This document shows, piece by piece, positions 28,506-38,861 of a DNA stretch of 64,000 bases. This DNA is from Anaeramoeba ignava (Eukaryota; Metamonada; Anaeramoebidae), in contig JAPDFW010000022.1 in the NCBI GenBank assembly GCA_028826165.1, positions 1-64,000 of the forward strand, read 5' to 3'. The translations under genes and the position numbers were made by a program. The notes below the pieces were generated by a model. It was not told the DNA's origin and made no database searches. It was given only the letters and a program-made list of their open reading frames with translations. The first letter of the stretch is position 1, and every line of letters begins with the position of its first letter.

Positions 28506-31500
28506 ATGTCACTAGATTCACTTAATTTAAGACAATTAAATACTCAAATTGCCTCAAAACAACATAAATCCAATATGTCTTATTTCAAAACTTTGACAAA
28601 ATCAACACAGAAAGAAGAAGTTAAATTACCGTGGTTAATGGGTGGTGGTAATCAACCCAAAGATAACCAAGATTCTCGAATTAATATTAATGATCAACAA
28701 GAATTGGAATTGGGAGAACTTGAAGTAAGAATTTTATTTTTAATTTTAATTTTAATTTTAAATTTAATTTTAATTTTAAATTTAATATTAATTTTAATTT
28801 TAATTTTAATTTTAATTTTAATTTTAATTTTAATTTTAATTTTAATTTTAATTTTAATTTTAATTATAAATTTAATTTTAATTTTAATTTTAATTTTAAT
28901 TTTAATTTTAATTTTAATTTTGAATTTTAATTTTAATTTTAATTTTAATTTTAATTTTAATTTGAATTTTAATTTTAATTTTAATTTTAATTTTAATTTT
29001 AATTTTAATTTTAAAATGAATTATTTTTAATTTTTAATTTTAATTTTAATTTTAAATTTTAATTTTAAATTTAATTTTAAATTTTAATTTTTTAAATTTA
29101 ATTTTAAATTTTAATTTTAAATTTAATTTTAAATTTTAATTTTAAATTTAATTTTAAATTTTAATTTTAAATTTAATTTTAAATTTTAATTTTAAATTTA
29201 ATTTTAAATTTAATTATAATTTTAATTTTAATTTTAATTTTAATTTTAATTTTAATTTTAATTTTAATTTTTAAATTTTAATTTTGATTTTAATTTTAAT
29301 TTTAAATTTAATTTTAATTTTAATTTAAATGAATTTTGAATTTTAATTCATAATATATTTAGGTTCAATCAAATTCTTTCACTAGTGATTCTGATGATGA
29401 AACTCCAAAACATCATTATGCTCAAAATATTAATTTCCTTGCAACACAAGCATCAGAAAAAGATTCTATTGATATGAAAATAGTTCAAGGTGCTTATCGT
29501 TTAAAAGTTGAAAAAAAAAAGCTTCGCAAAGAATTGTTGATTTATCTTGTTTTTTTGGCACTATTTTTGGGTTATATTTTTAGTCAACGTCCTGTTGAGA
29601 CTTTATGGGAAACAACCTCAGGAATGACTGACTATTTCTTTGATGAAGAATTTCCAAATTATTTTATTCAGAAAACTTATTGGGATATTGGTTCATTTGT
29701 AAATATTAATTTTAATCTTAATTTTAATTTTAATTTTAATATTAATATTAATTTTAATTTTAATTTTAATTTTAATTTTAATTTTAATTTTAATTTTAAT
29801 TTTAATTTTAATTTTAATTTTAATTTTAATTTTAATTTTAATTTTAATTTTAAATTTAATTTTAATTTTAATTTTAATATTAATTTTAATTTTAATTTTA
29901 ATTTTAATTTTAATTTTAATTATAAATTTAATTTTAATTTTAATTTTAATTTTAATTATAAATTTTAATTTTAATTTTAATTTTAAATTTTAATTTTAAT
30001 TTTAATTTTAATTTTAATTTTAATTTTAATTTTAATTTAAATTTTAATTTTAATTTTAATTTTAATATTAATTTTAATTTTAATTTTAATTTTAATTTTA
30101 ATTTTAATTATAATTTTTTAGGATGAAATTTATCAAGTTTGTAGATCAAAAATTTTTAGTTTCTATTCTATTCTATTCTATTCTATTTTTATTAAAAAAA
30201 ACCTAACTTATTTTCCACTTTTTTTAGTGGGCAAAAGGTCCACTTGCAAATGGTCTACAAGGAGATACAGATTTAACAATAAATGGTAGGCCTGCTTTTT
30301 ATGAATCGAATATTCAAATAGGAGCTATACGATTTAGACAAGCAAGAATAAAGACTGGTATATGCAATCATCCAAAAGATTATGATTCATTTGCTTCTGA
30401 TGAATGCTTTCCACATTGGAAAAACTCATTGAAAGATACAAAACCTTTTGGTTCTCCAACATCGTATTTTTTCTTTTTAAAATTATAAAATTATTAATTA
30501 TTAAATTATAAATTATTAATTATTAAATTATTAATTATTAAATTATTAAATTATTAAATTATTAAATTATTAAATTATTAAATTATTAAATTATTAAATT
30601 ATTAAATTATTTAATTATTAAATTATAAATTATAAATTATAAATTATTAAATTATTAAATTATTAATTATTAATTATAAATTATTAATTATAAAATTATA
30701 AATTATAAATTATTAATTATTAAATTAAAATAGATATTCATATACATCACAAAAAGATTCAAATGATCCAAGTGAGTGGGGTAAACTTTCTCATTATGAA
30801 GGAGGAGGATATATTGTTGATATTCCATTTGGAGATCCAAATTTTACAGATTATATTGATGAAATGATTAATAGCAGTTATTTGAATCAACAAACAAGAG
30901 CACTTTTTGTTGATATTCATCTTTACAATCCAAATGCAAATCATTTTCTTTCACTTGTTGCAATTATGGAAGTTGGTGCTGGTGGTTGTATTATTCCTTG
31001 GGTTCAATATCGAATATTCCGTCTTGATTTATATCCTTTTATCTTTATTAATATATTTTTATATTTATTTTTTTTGATTCATTTTGAAATTGAATTTTTA
31101 TTGTTTTTTTTTCTTTGATTAAAACATTTTATTATTTTTTTCTCGTTAATTTACATATAGTTCTGCTAGCGATTATGGTAGATTGGTTATTGAATTAATA
31201 ATATGCGGTTTTGTGATTTGGTATTCATATCGTTTAGTGAAAGATGTAATCATTTTGATTATAAAAGATATTATTATTATTATTATTATATTTTTATTTA
31301 TATTGAAATTTTTTAATTTGTATTTATTTATTTATTTATTGATTGATTGATTTTTAGTTTTTGGCTGCATATCGATATAATAGTAAACCTTTACGGTTTT
31401 TTATGAGTGTATGGAATTGTGTTGATTTTGTTAATATTGGTGTATGTGGATTTTTATATTCAAAAAATATTCAAAAAATATTAATTTTAATTTAATACAA

Positions 31501-33097
31501 ATGAATTTAAATTTTAATTTTAATTTTTAGCTTTTCTGGGTTATTATTATAATTCAAATTGTTTACGTAATTGCAGTGAAAATCAAAGACTTGGATTTAG
31601 CTTCAATTAATTTTGTTGGAATTGGTGTATTAGGAAAGCAATACATGAATTTCTATTCAATAATTTCTATTAACATTTTCTTGACATTAATGAAAATTTT
31701 CAAGTTTTTGAAGTTAACAAAAAGAATGAACTTATTATGGGATACATTATCTGAGGTAGATAAAAGAAAGCATTAATTGAGATAAAATTGAAGATTAAAT
31801 CCCATTATTTTCATTATTATTATTATTCTAAAATATAAATAGGCAACTGCTGACTTGATAATCTTTCTTGGTTTTTTCATAATTGTTTTCCTTTCTTTTG
31901 CTGTAACTGGATTTGTTTTATTTGGACCTTCATTGACTGAGTTCAGAGATCTTAGTGAATCTCTTTTCAAAACTTTTGAGATGGCACAAGGAGATATTGA
32001 ATACTCTTCATTTCGTAATGTGAATCGATTTCTTGGATTACTTGTAAATATTTAAATTAAAAATAAATTTAATAAATAAATTTAAATCCAAAAATAAATT
32101 TAAATCCAAAAATAAATTTTAAATTCAAAATTAAATTTAATAAATAAATTTAAATCTAAAAATCAATTTAAATTAATAAATAAATTTAAATCTAAAAATA
32201 AATTTAATAAATAAATTTAAATCTAAAAATAAATTTTAAATTCAAAAATAAAATTAAATCTAAAAATAAAAATAGTATTATGTTTTCTTCGTTTTCTTGG
32301 TTATCTTTGTCCTTTTGAATATGTTTTTAGCAATTATAAATCAAGCTTATGAAAGAGTTCATATTAAAACATCAAAGGGTTTAATTACTCAAAAATTCCA
32401 ACAAGTATTTTCACTTCTTTTAACAAATTAGCAAATTCCATTTATTTTCTTTTTAAAATCAATTTAAAATCATTTTGATATTTTCTTTTTAAAATCAATT
32501 TAAAATCATTTTGATATTTTATTTTTAAATAGCAATTATATGCAATGAAAAAATTTTTCCGTAAACTTTTTGGAGTTTGCAGAAAAAAGAAAAGTGGTGC
32601 TGATAAAGAAGATGAAATTTCGGATTTAAAGATTCTTGAAAAAATGACAATCATTTCAAAACGGAAAAGTTTAGGAAATTTATCAACAAATGATTTACAA
32701 CAGTAAATAATAATTTTTATAAAAGAAAATTTTGGATTTTGAATTAAAAATTTTAAAATTAATATTTTTTTTAAATTATTTAAAAAAGATTACTTGGTGA
32801 TTCAAAAGAAGGTCGAGCAATTTTCAAAAGAATTAGATCACAAGCAAATCAATCAATGAAAAAATTAACAGTAAAAAAAAAAGAAGATAAATTTAAAAAA
32901 TTGAAAGTATGTGTTTTGTTCTTCTTTCTTTTTTTTCTTTAATTAATTTTATAAATTATTTATTTTATTTTATATTTTTTTTTTTGAATATATTAATTCT
33001 TATATTAAAGGAACTTCAAGAAGAGATTCAAGATTCTCAAACAAGAATTCAAAATTTAGTTCAAAAAATAGAAACATTTCATCCTTCAAATAATTGA
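28506..33097 (+). CDS. PKD2: Polycystin-2-like (PKD2/TRPP) cation channel, 13 exons
   Basis: Exons splice in frame: 28506-28724, 29363-29698, 30122-30136 (15 nt), 30228-30463, 30734-31030, 31155-31245, 31358-31441, 31531-31755, 31843-32043, 32276-32404, 32533-32702, 32789-32906, 33011-33097. Landmarks are S1 (LLIYLVFLALFLGYIF), the extracellular TOP/polycystin domain (YWDIGSF|DEIYQ|WAKGPLANGL; IGAIRFRQARIKTGIC; YIVDIPFGDPNF; TRALFVDIHLYNPNANHF), S2-S4, S5 plus pore (LFKTFEMAQGDIEYSSF) and S6 (VIFVLLNMFLAIINQAYERV). A basic tail and a C-terminal coiled coil (LQEEIQDSQTRIQNLVQKIE) follow. Polycystins are calcium-permeable channels of cilia, ER or contractile vacuole/lysosome membranes. The pore has QGD where polycystin-2 has LGD. 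One intron appears to be AT-AC type. Confidence 0.9.
29699..30121 (+). repeat. TTTTAA hexamer array in polycystin intron
   Basis: Intron between S1 exon 2 and the 15-nt exon, composed almost entirely of TTTTAA hexamers with rare ATTATAAAT interruptions. The preceding intron (28725-29362) has the same composition with a TTTTAAATTTAA variant. Both end in canonical AG acceptors. Confidence 0.85.
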
Positions 33098-33498
33098 AAT
33101 TTTAATTTTGGAAATATATGAATGATTATTCTTTCTTAATTTTAATTTTATTTTCAATTTTCAATTTTAATTTTATTTTCAATTTTCAATTTTATTTTCA
33201 ATTTTATTTTCAATTTTCAAATTTAAGGAAAAAGATGAAGTAAAAAAAGAGAAAAGTAAAACAAAAGTGGAATTTATTTGAAAATTTGTTTTTGATTTGA
33301 TTTGATTTCAAAATGTTTTTTTTTTTATTAATTTTTATGAAGAAAAAAAAAATAGAAAAGAAAAAAAAGATTTGATTTATCTTATTTAAGAAAAATTAGC
33401 TTGGACATTGATTAAAGAGTAAAACCAAAAAAAAAAGGGAAGAAAAGTAAGTAAAAAAAAGAAACGGAAAAAACGGAAAAAAAACGGAAAAAAAAAAT
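33098..33498. other. Convergent 3' intergenic region (polycystin / eL18)
   Basis: About 400 bases between two converging genes. It contains TTTTATTTTCAATTTTCAA repeats followed by A-rich runs with AAACGGAAAA units. No gene is seen, and it should carry both polyadenylation regions. Confidence 0.5.
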
Positions 33499-34059
33499 TT
33501 AAACTTTGAATCCCTTTGAAGATCTTTTTCCTCTAGCTCTTTCGAATTTAACTCCTTTAGATCTAACGTAAGGTTTTGAATGAGAATGAGGAACACCAGG
33601 ATTACCACGATGTTTAACAACTTCTCTTGCATTAACGCGACCTTTAATGAGGACAGTATTTGATCCAGTTGGACGCATTAAAGCGAGTTGGTCAAAAGTG
33701 TAGCAGTTTCCACCAGCTTGAAGAATTCTAGCGCGGGCAGTTTTTGTAAATCTTAAAGCGCAAATAGACATTTTTGGGACTTCTAATAATCGCTCATCGT
33801 TAGTCACAGTTCCAACTACAACTGCTATTTTATCTTCGCTTTTGTTTATCATTAATTGGCTAATTTTGGAAAGGCTTGCTGGTGGTCGATGTATTCTTGA
33901 TGATATTAATCTTTTTAATACCTCTTTATTGAAGGGACTTTCTGTTCGTCGTGCTAAAAATCGATATAATTTTACTAACATTAAAAGATAGATATTTTCT
34001 GATTTTGGTTCTCTTCTAACTCGTTTTTTTTTGTGTCTATTTTGTAAATCGATTCCCAT
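33499..34059 (-). CDS. RPL18: 60S ribosomal protein eL18
   Basis: 186 residues, intronless, full length for eL18. It starts [20 protein letters not shown] and contains [81 protein letters not shown] and the C-terminal [18 protein letters not shown] with KFERARGKR. It is a structural component of the large ribosomal subunit. The upstream side (34060 onward) is a TTGAATTTAATA array, so the promoter must be within or very close to repeat DNA. Confidence 0.96.
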   Translation of the reverse strand: MGIDLQNRHKKKRVRREPKSENIYLLMLVKLYRFLARRTESPFNKEVLKRLISSRIHRPPASLSKISQLMINKSEDKIAVVVGTVTNDERLLEVPKMSICALRFTKTARARILQAGGNCYTFDQLALMRPTGSNTVLIKGRVNAREVVKHRGNPGVPHSHSKPYVRSKGVKFERARGKRSSKGFKV

Positions 34060-34580
34060 TCTTTTGAATTTAATTTTGAATTTAATATTGAATTTAATAT
34101 TGAATTTTGAATTTAATTTAATTTTGAATTGAATTTAATTTTGAATTTAATATTGAATTTAATTTTGAATTTAATATTGAATTTAATATTGAATTTAATA
34201 TTGAATTTAATATTGAATTTAATATTGAATTTAATATTGAATTTTGAATTTAATTTAATTTTGAATTTAATTTTGAATTTAATTTTGAATTTAATATTGA
34301 ATTTAATTTTGAATTGAATTGAATTTAATATTGAATTTAATTTAATTTTGAATTTTGAATTTAATTTAATTTTGAATTTAATTTTGAATTTGAATTTAAT
34401 TTTGAATTTAATTTTGAATTTAATTTTGAATTTAATTTTGAATTTAATATTGAATTTAATTTTGAATTGAATTTTGAATTTAATTTTGAATTGAATTTTG
34501 AATTTAATTTTGAATTTAATATTGAATTTAATATTGAATTGAATTTTGTATTTGATTTTGAATTTAATTTTGTATTTGTT
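34060..34580. repeat. TTGAATTTAATA/TTGAATTTAATT dodecamer array upstream of eL18
   Basis: About 520 bases of TTTTGAATTTAATATTGAATTTAA units directly upstream of the eL18 start codon. The unit is 11-13 bp with A/T changes at one position. No coding sequence is supported; the frame on the plus strand is only a translation of the repeat. Confidence 0.8.
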
Positions 34581-34869
34581 TGTATTAAGATTGGGTTTAT
34601 TTTAATGGAAATTGTGGATAATTATTGAAAAAAAAATTTTTTTTATAATTTTTATTTTTGTTATTGATAAAAAAATTTTTTTTTTTGTGTTTTTGTTTGT
34701 TTAAATTATTTAAATTATTTAATTATTTAATTATTTTAATTACTTTAATTACCTTTCTTTATAAAAATTCTAAGGAGGAAAGAAAAAAAAAATGAAAAAA
34801 AAATAATTAAAAAAAAATTAAAGAAAGAATAAAAAAAAATTTTTTTTTTGATTTTTTTTATTTAAATGG

Positions 34870-36030
34870 GCAAAATAAAACCTTTTTAATTTTTTTTCAT
34901 TTAAAATTTTTTTTTTATTTTTAAATTAAATTTTTATCAATTTCCAAAATAATAATCAATTATTATTTATCAATATTTATTTTTAATTTTATTTGAAATT
35001 AATTTATTTCTAGTTCAATATATATTTTTATTCTTAATTTCAAATTAATTTTTTTTCATTTAAAATTTTTTTTTTATTTTTAAATTAATTTTTTATCAAT
35101 TTCCAAAATAATAATCAATTATTATTTATCAATATTTGTTTTTAATTTTATTTCAAATTAATTTATTTCAAATTCAATATATATTTTTATTCTTAATTTC
35201 AAATTAATTTTTTTTCATTTAAAATTTTTTTTTATTTTTAAATTAATTTTTTTATCAATTTCCAAAATAATAATCAATTATTATTTATCAATATTTATTT
35301 TTAATTTTATTTCAAATTAATTTATTTCAAATTCAATATTTGTTTTTAATTTTATTTCAAATTAATTTTTTTTCATTTAAAATTTTTTTTTTATTTTTGA
35401 ATTAATTTTTTATCAATTTCCAAAATAATAATCAATTATTATTTATCAATATTTATTTTTAATTTTATTTCAAATTAATTTATTTCTAATTTAATATATA
35501 TTTTTATTTTCAATTTCAAATTAATTTTTTTTCATTTAAAATTTTTTTTTTATTTTTAAATTAATTTTTTATCAATTTCCAAAATAATAATCAATTATTA
35601 TTTATCAATATTTGTTTTTAATTTTATTTCAAATTAATTTATTTCAAATTCAATATATATTTTTATTTTCAATTTCAAATTAATTTTTTTTCATTTAAAA
35701 TTTTTTATTTTTGAATTAATTTTTTATCAATTTCCAAAATAATAATCAATTATTATTTATCAATATTTGTTTTTAATTTTATTTCAAATTAATTTATTTC
35801 AAATTCAATATATATTTTTATTTTCAATTTCAAATTAATTTTTTTTCATTTAAAATTTTTTTTTTATTTTTGAATTAATTTTTTATCAATTTCCAAAATA
35901 ATAATCAATTATTATTTATTAATATTTGTTTTTAATTTTATTTCAAATTAATTTATTTCAAATTTAATATTTGTTTTTAATTTTATTTCAAATTAATTTA
36001 TTTCAAATTCAATATTTGTTTTGGTTTTTA
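34870..36030. repeat. Seven-copy ~158-bp satellite-like tandem repeat
   Basis: The segment TCAATTTCCAAAATAATAAT recurs at about 34938, 35096, 35256, 35414, 35572, 35728 and 35887, giving periods of 156-160 bp. Each unit also carries TTTTTTTTCATTTAAAATTT, a TTTCAAATTAATTTATTTC block and the 20-bp palindrome AATAATAATCAATTATTATT (9-bp arms, 2-bp centre). Copies differ by single substitutions and homopolymer length. The array lies between the eL18 5' side and the 3' end of the PH-like gene. No open frame runs through it. Confidence 0.9.
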
Positions 36031-36038
36031 TTTTAAAT

Positions 36039-38861
36039 TCATTTCTCCTTTTCAGAACTAAAACTAATTTCAAAATTCTTTAAAAGATCAAGAAAAATAT
36101 CAAATGAAAAAGAAGAATTGAATTGGCCTTGATATTTCAATGGTGGATTCGATTCAAAATTGATTGCCAATTGAGAAGAGTGGCGAATCATAGTAAAACT
36201 AACTTTCTTTTTTTGGAATGTCAAAAACGAATCAATGCTTTGGAATATGACAATATTTGGAGAAAGAGAAAGAAACGCTGAACCAACAGGGAAAGAATTA
36301 TGATCAAGCATTGTGATTTGGAAATAAAATTTCTGGCGATCAATAGGACAACCTGAGCGGCTTAAATTGAGGACAAAATCATTGCAATCCTCTGCTGAAA
36401 GGAAAGTGCAAATATACAATTTGTTTGAAATCTCAATGCGTAATGTTGTGTTTGAGGATGTGTCGTGTGTATATCCAAGATCCTTGATTTCCTTTTCGAC
36501 AGAAGCATTCCAAACAAGCTTGATTTTGCCTGATTGAGTAATTTCCAAGTTTGCGGGATAGGTTCTTTTGTATGTATCATCAACAACATCGGCTATTGTG
36601 TTGTAGTTGGATTTTGGGGCAGATTGATCGCTGTTTTTTTCGGTGATGAGTTTGTAATAATCCAAAAACTGTTTGATTTCTCGAAGTGATTTAAATTGAA
36701 TCTGAACAGATGATTGGTTCTGTTTGATTCTGAGGAGATAAAGATCATCTTTTTTGGATTGAGTTAGCGAAGTGAATCCCGAATGGAAGGTCTGTTTCTG
36801 TTTCCCGAGATTAAGCTCGAGTTTTCCCTCGTTGATTGTCAATTCGCTTGTTAAAACACGAGAAGTGCCTCTGTAGAGCTTAATTGTGTAGCTTTTCATT
36901 ACTGGCTTATTATCAACGTTTGAGCGCTGATCATCTTCTTGATATTCGCTTTTTTTGGATTCGAATTGGTAACTGAACTGCTCTTGTTCTGATTGGGAGT
37001 GGAAAACGATATTCATTTGAATGCCGCTAATTATCATCTCGGATATTGGTTGTATTTTTGTTTGTTTGTAATGCGTTTCTTGTCCGAAAAGAACCTCGAT
37101 TTCAATATCTTTCTCAATCCCAATGAAAAGAGTAGATTTTCGGATAATCATAACGGCTTTTTTGGGGGATTCTTTTTCATGCCGGAAAATCTCCACATCG
37201 AACTTGTTGTGAATTTCTGTGACGCCATATTGGGGACTGAGCTGCTCTTGGGGCTGTTCGTCGAGTATAAATTTGTATGTGTCGTCTTGGAACAGCATCT
37301 TGTTAGTGGATTGACTGGGCGATTCCGAGAGAGAGTCTAAGAAGAACGGAGGAGATCCTGATCTTGTTTGCGAATTCGCAAAAGAGTTTGAATCAAATTC
37401 AATTTGGGAATCGGAGTCGTTTTTAAGTATCAATTGAGGCGGCGTGCGGAACGAGGATTGATCTGAGAAAATGTTCTTTGACTGAGTCAATCTCTGGAAA
37501 TTTTCGAAAAATGTCCATGATCGAGATTTGTCTTGGAATTTCACAAGAAAATTGTGTTCGGAAAAATAAATATATGCGAAGAGATCGAGAGTTTTATGGC
37601 GAATAACCTGGACGTTATCTGGCAATGAGACTGTGTAAGTCTTTTTTTTCAATGCGAATGAGAGCGAGAATTGAGTCGAAGTTAGCGTAATTGTTCCGTC
37701 GTCGATTTTTTGGAAGGGATTTTCGGAATAGTGCTCAACGGAAAAGGAAAAATCGATCGGGATGTTCAAAGATTTTTTTGGACCGATAACTTGTTGGAAG
37801 GAATCGGAACGTTTTTCCGACAATGAGGGAAACACATAATAAATTGGTTCGAGGATCTGGAGAAAATGTTCCGAGTCTTTTGTGTTTAAGAACTTAAAAT
37901 CAAGGAAATACTCGCTATTTTCGGCATAAAACATTCGCTGGTCTTGTTGAGCAAGATGAACGATTTTTGTTGGGGAAGAAAGAAGGAATTTGTAAACGTT
38001 TTGGACAACGTTTATGCGGAAGAAAAGCTTGCTTTCCGTCACGACGAGAAAAGCAACAAGCGACTGGTTATTGCGGATCGCTCTTAGACGGAACAATGCC
38101 AGGAAATGTTCTTTTTCGTTGCAGAACAACTCGAGATAATCGCAAAGTGATTTGAATATGTCAGCCTCTTTTTTTTCCTCAATATTAATATGGACAGTCG
38201 GTTCCAAATGGTGTTTCTCTCCAATAAACTCTATTTTGTATTTCGAAGTATCCGTTTCGTAGGAAAGCTTGATTTCGCTCCATTTGTAAGAAGATTCAGA
38301 CCCATCTTTTTTGTGAAAAATAATGTGAGTTGGTGATAAATCAAAATATTTCTCGAAATGAGACCCTAGTTGCGACACTGTTGCATCAAACCGCAAGCGC
38401 AAGAACGGATCAAGAGGAGGGCGTAAATCCTCCTCTTCTTTTTCTGTTTTGTATGGGGTTAATAGTCGCCTTTTTTCTTCGTGAAATAGATTCAAATTCA
38501 TCTCGAGTTCTTCCAGAAATTCCGCGCGCATCTTGCTTTCGCGAAAAGATACAATAAACTCAAGGTTATCCTTGTCGATTCTGATCAACAACCCATTTGG
38601 ACAAAATTCCACAATTGTGGTTGTTACTTTGTCTACTTCTGCGAATGAGATTGTTTCCGATTGAACAATAAAAAGTTGAAAATTTTTGATTTTAAGCTTT
38701 CCAAACAAAATTTGAGCTCCTGAATGCGAATAAAACGACACAGGATAGTATCCCGACTCCAGCTTTTCTTTGTCCTCAATCTTTTCGGAGATACTCTTTT
38801 TGGTCGCGAAGAATACTAAATGCAAGATCCCTTTCGGAAGCGGATCTGAAGCGGATTGCAT
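36039..38861 (-). CDS. Tandem PH-like-domain protein, C-terminal part (or second of two genes)
   Basis: A 940-residue frame formed of successive ~100-residue beta-sandwich/helix units. Each has strands, a turn and a closing pattern hydrophobic-x-Phe-x-Ser-x-x-Glu-x-x-x-Phe-x-x-x-Leu, for example FIVSFRESKMRAEFLEELEM, VQIQFKSLREIKQFLDYY and FLDFKFLNTKDSEHFLQIL. This is how PH or GRAM-like folds look. About eight to nine such units are visible with a Ser/Pro spacer around residues 465-520. It overlaps the upstream frame by 86 bases (38776-38861) in another phase; a one-base change in the AAAA at about 38782 would fuse the two into one protein of over 1,700 residues. No catalytic motif is seen. 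GC content is clearly higher than in neighbours. Membrane lipid or protein binding is an inference. Confidence 0.6.
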   Translation of the reverse strand: MQSASDPLPKGILHLVFFATKKSISEKIEDKEKLESGYYPVSFYSHSGAQILFGKLKIKNFQLFIVQSETISFAEVDKVTTTIVEFCPNGLLIRIDKDNLEFIVSFRESKMRAEFLEELEMNLNLFHEEKRRLLTPYKTEKEEEDLRPPLDPFLRLRFDATVSQLGSHFEKYFDLSPTHIIFHKKDGSESSYKWSEIKLSYETDTSKYKIEFIGEKHHLEPTVHINIEEKKEADIFKSLCDYLELFCNEKEHFLALFRLRAIRNNQSLVAFLVVTESKLFFRINVVQNVYKFLLSSPTKIVHLAQQDQRMFYAENSEYFLDFKFLNTKDSEHFLQILEPIYYVFPSLSEKRSDSFQQVIGPKKSLNIPIDFSFSVEHYSENPFQKIDDGTITLTSTQFSLSFALKKKTYTVSLPDNVQVIRHKTLDLFAYIYFSEHNFLVKFQDKSRSWTFFENFQRLTQSKNIFSDQSSFRTPPQLILKNDSDSQIEFDSNSFANSQTRSGSPPFFLDSLSESPSQSTNKMLFQDDTYKFILDEQPQEQLSPQYGVTEIHNKFDVEIFRHEKESPKKAVMIIRKSTLFIGIEKDIEIEVLFGQETHYKQTKIQPISEMIISGIQMNIVFHSQSEQEQFSYQFESKKSEYQEDDQRSNVDNKPVMKSYTIKLYRGTSRVLTSELTINEGKLELNLGKQKQTFHSGFTSLTQSKKDDLYLLRIKQNQSSVQIQFKSLREIKQFLDYYKLITEKNSDQSAPKSNYNTIADVVDDTYKRTYPANLEITQSGKIKLVWNASVEKEIKDLGYTHDTSSNTTLRIEISNKLYICTFLSAEDCNDFVLNLSRSGCPIDRQKFYFQITMLDHNSFPVGSAFLSLSPNIVIFQSIDSFLTFQKKKVSFTMIRHSSQLAINFESNPPLKYQGQFNSSFSFDIFLDLLKNFEISFSSEKEK

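Noticed and set aside
29474-29968. Extension of the polycystin exon into an Asn-Phe-Asn-Phe tail
   Set aside because: That frame reads into a TTTTAA intron; a donor at 29699 and downstream exons restore the conserved TOP domain instead.
34870-36030. Possible CRISPR-like array
   Set aside because: Units are ~158 bp and homogenised along their full length, with no short repeat/unique spacer pattern, and the genome is eukaryotic.
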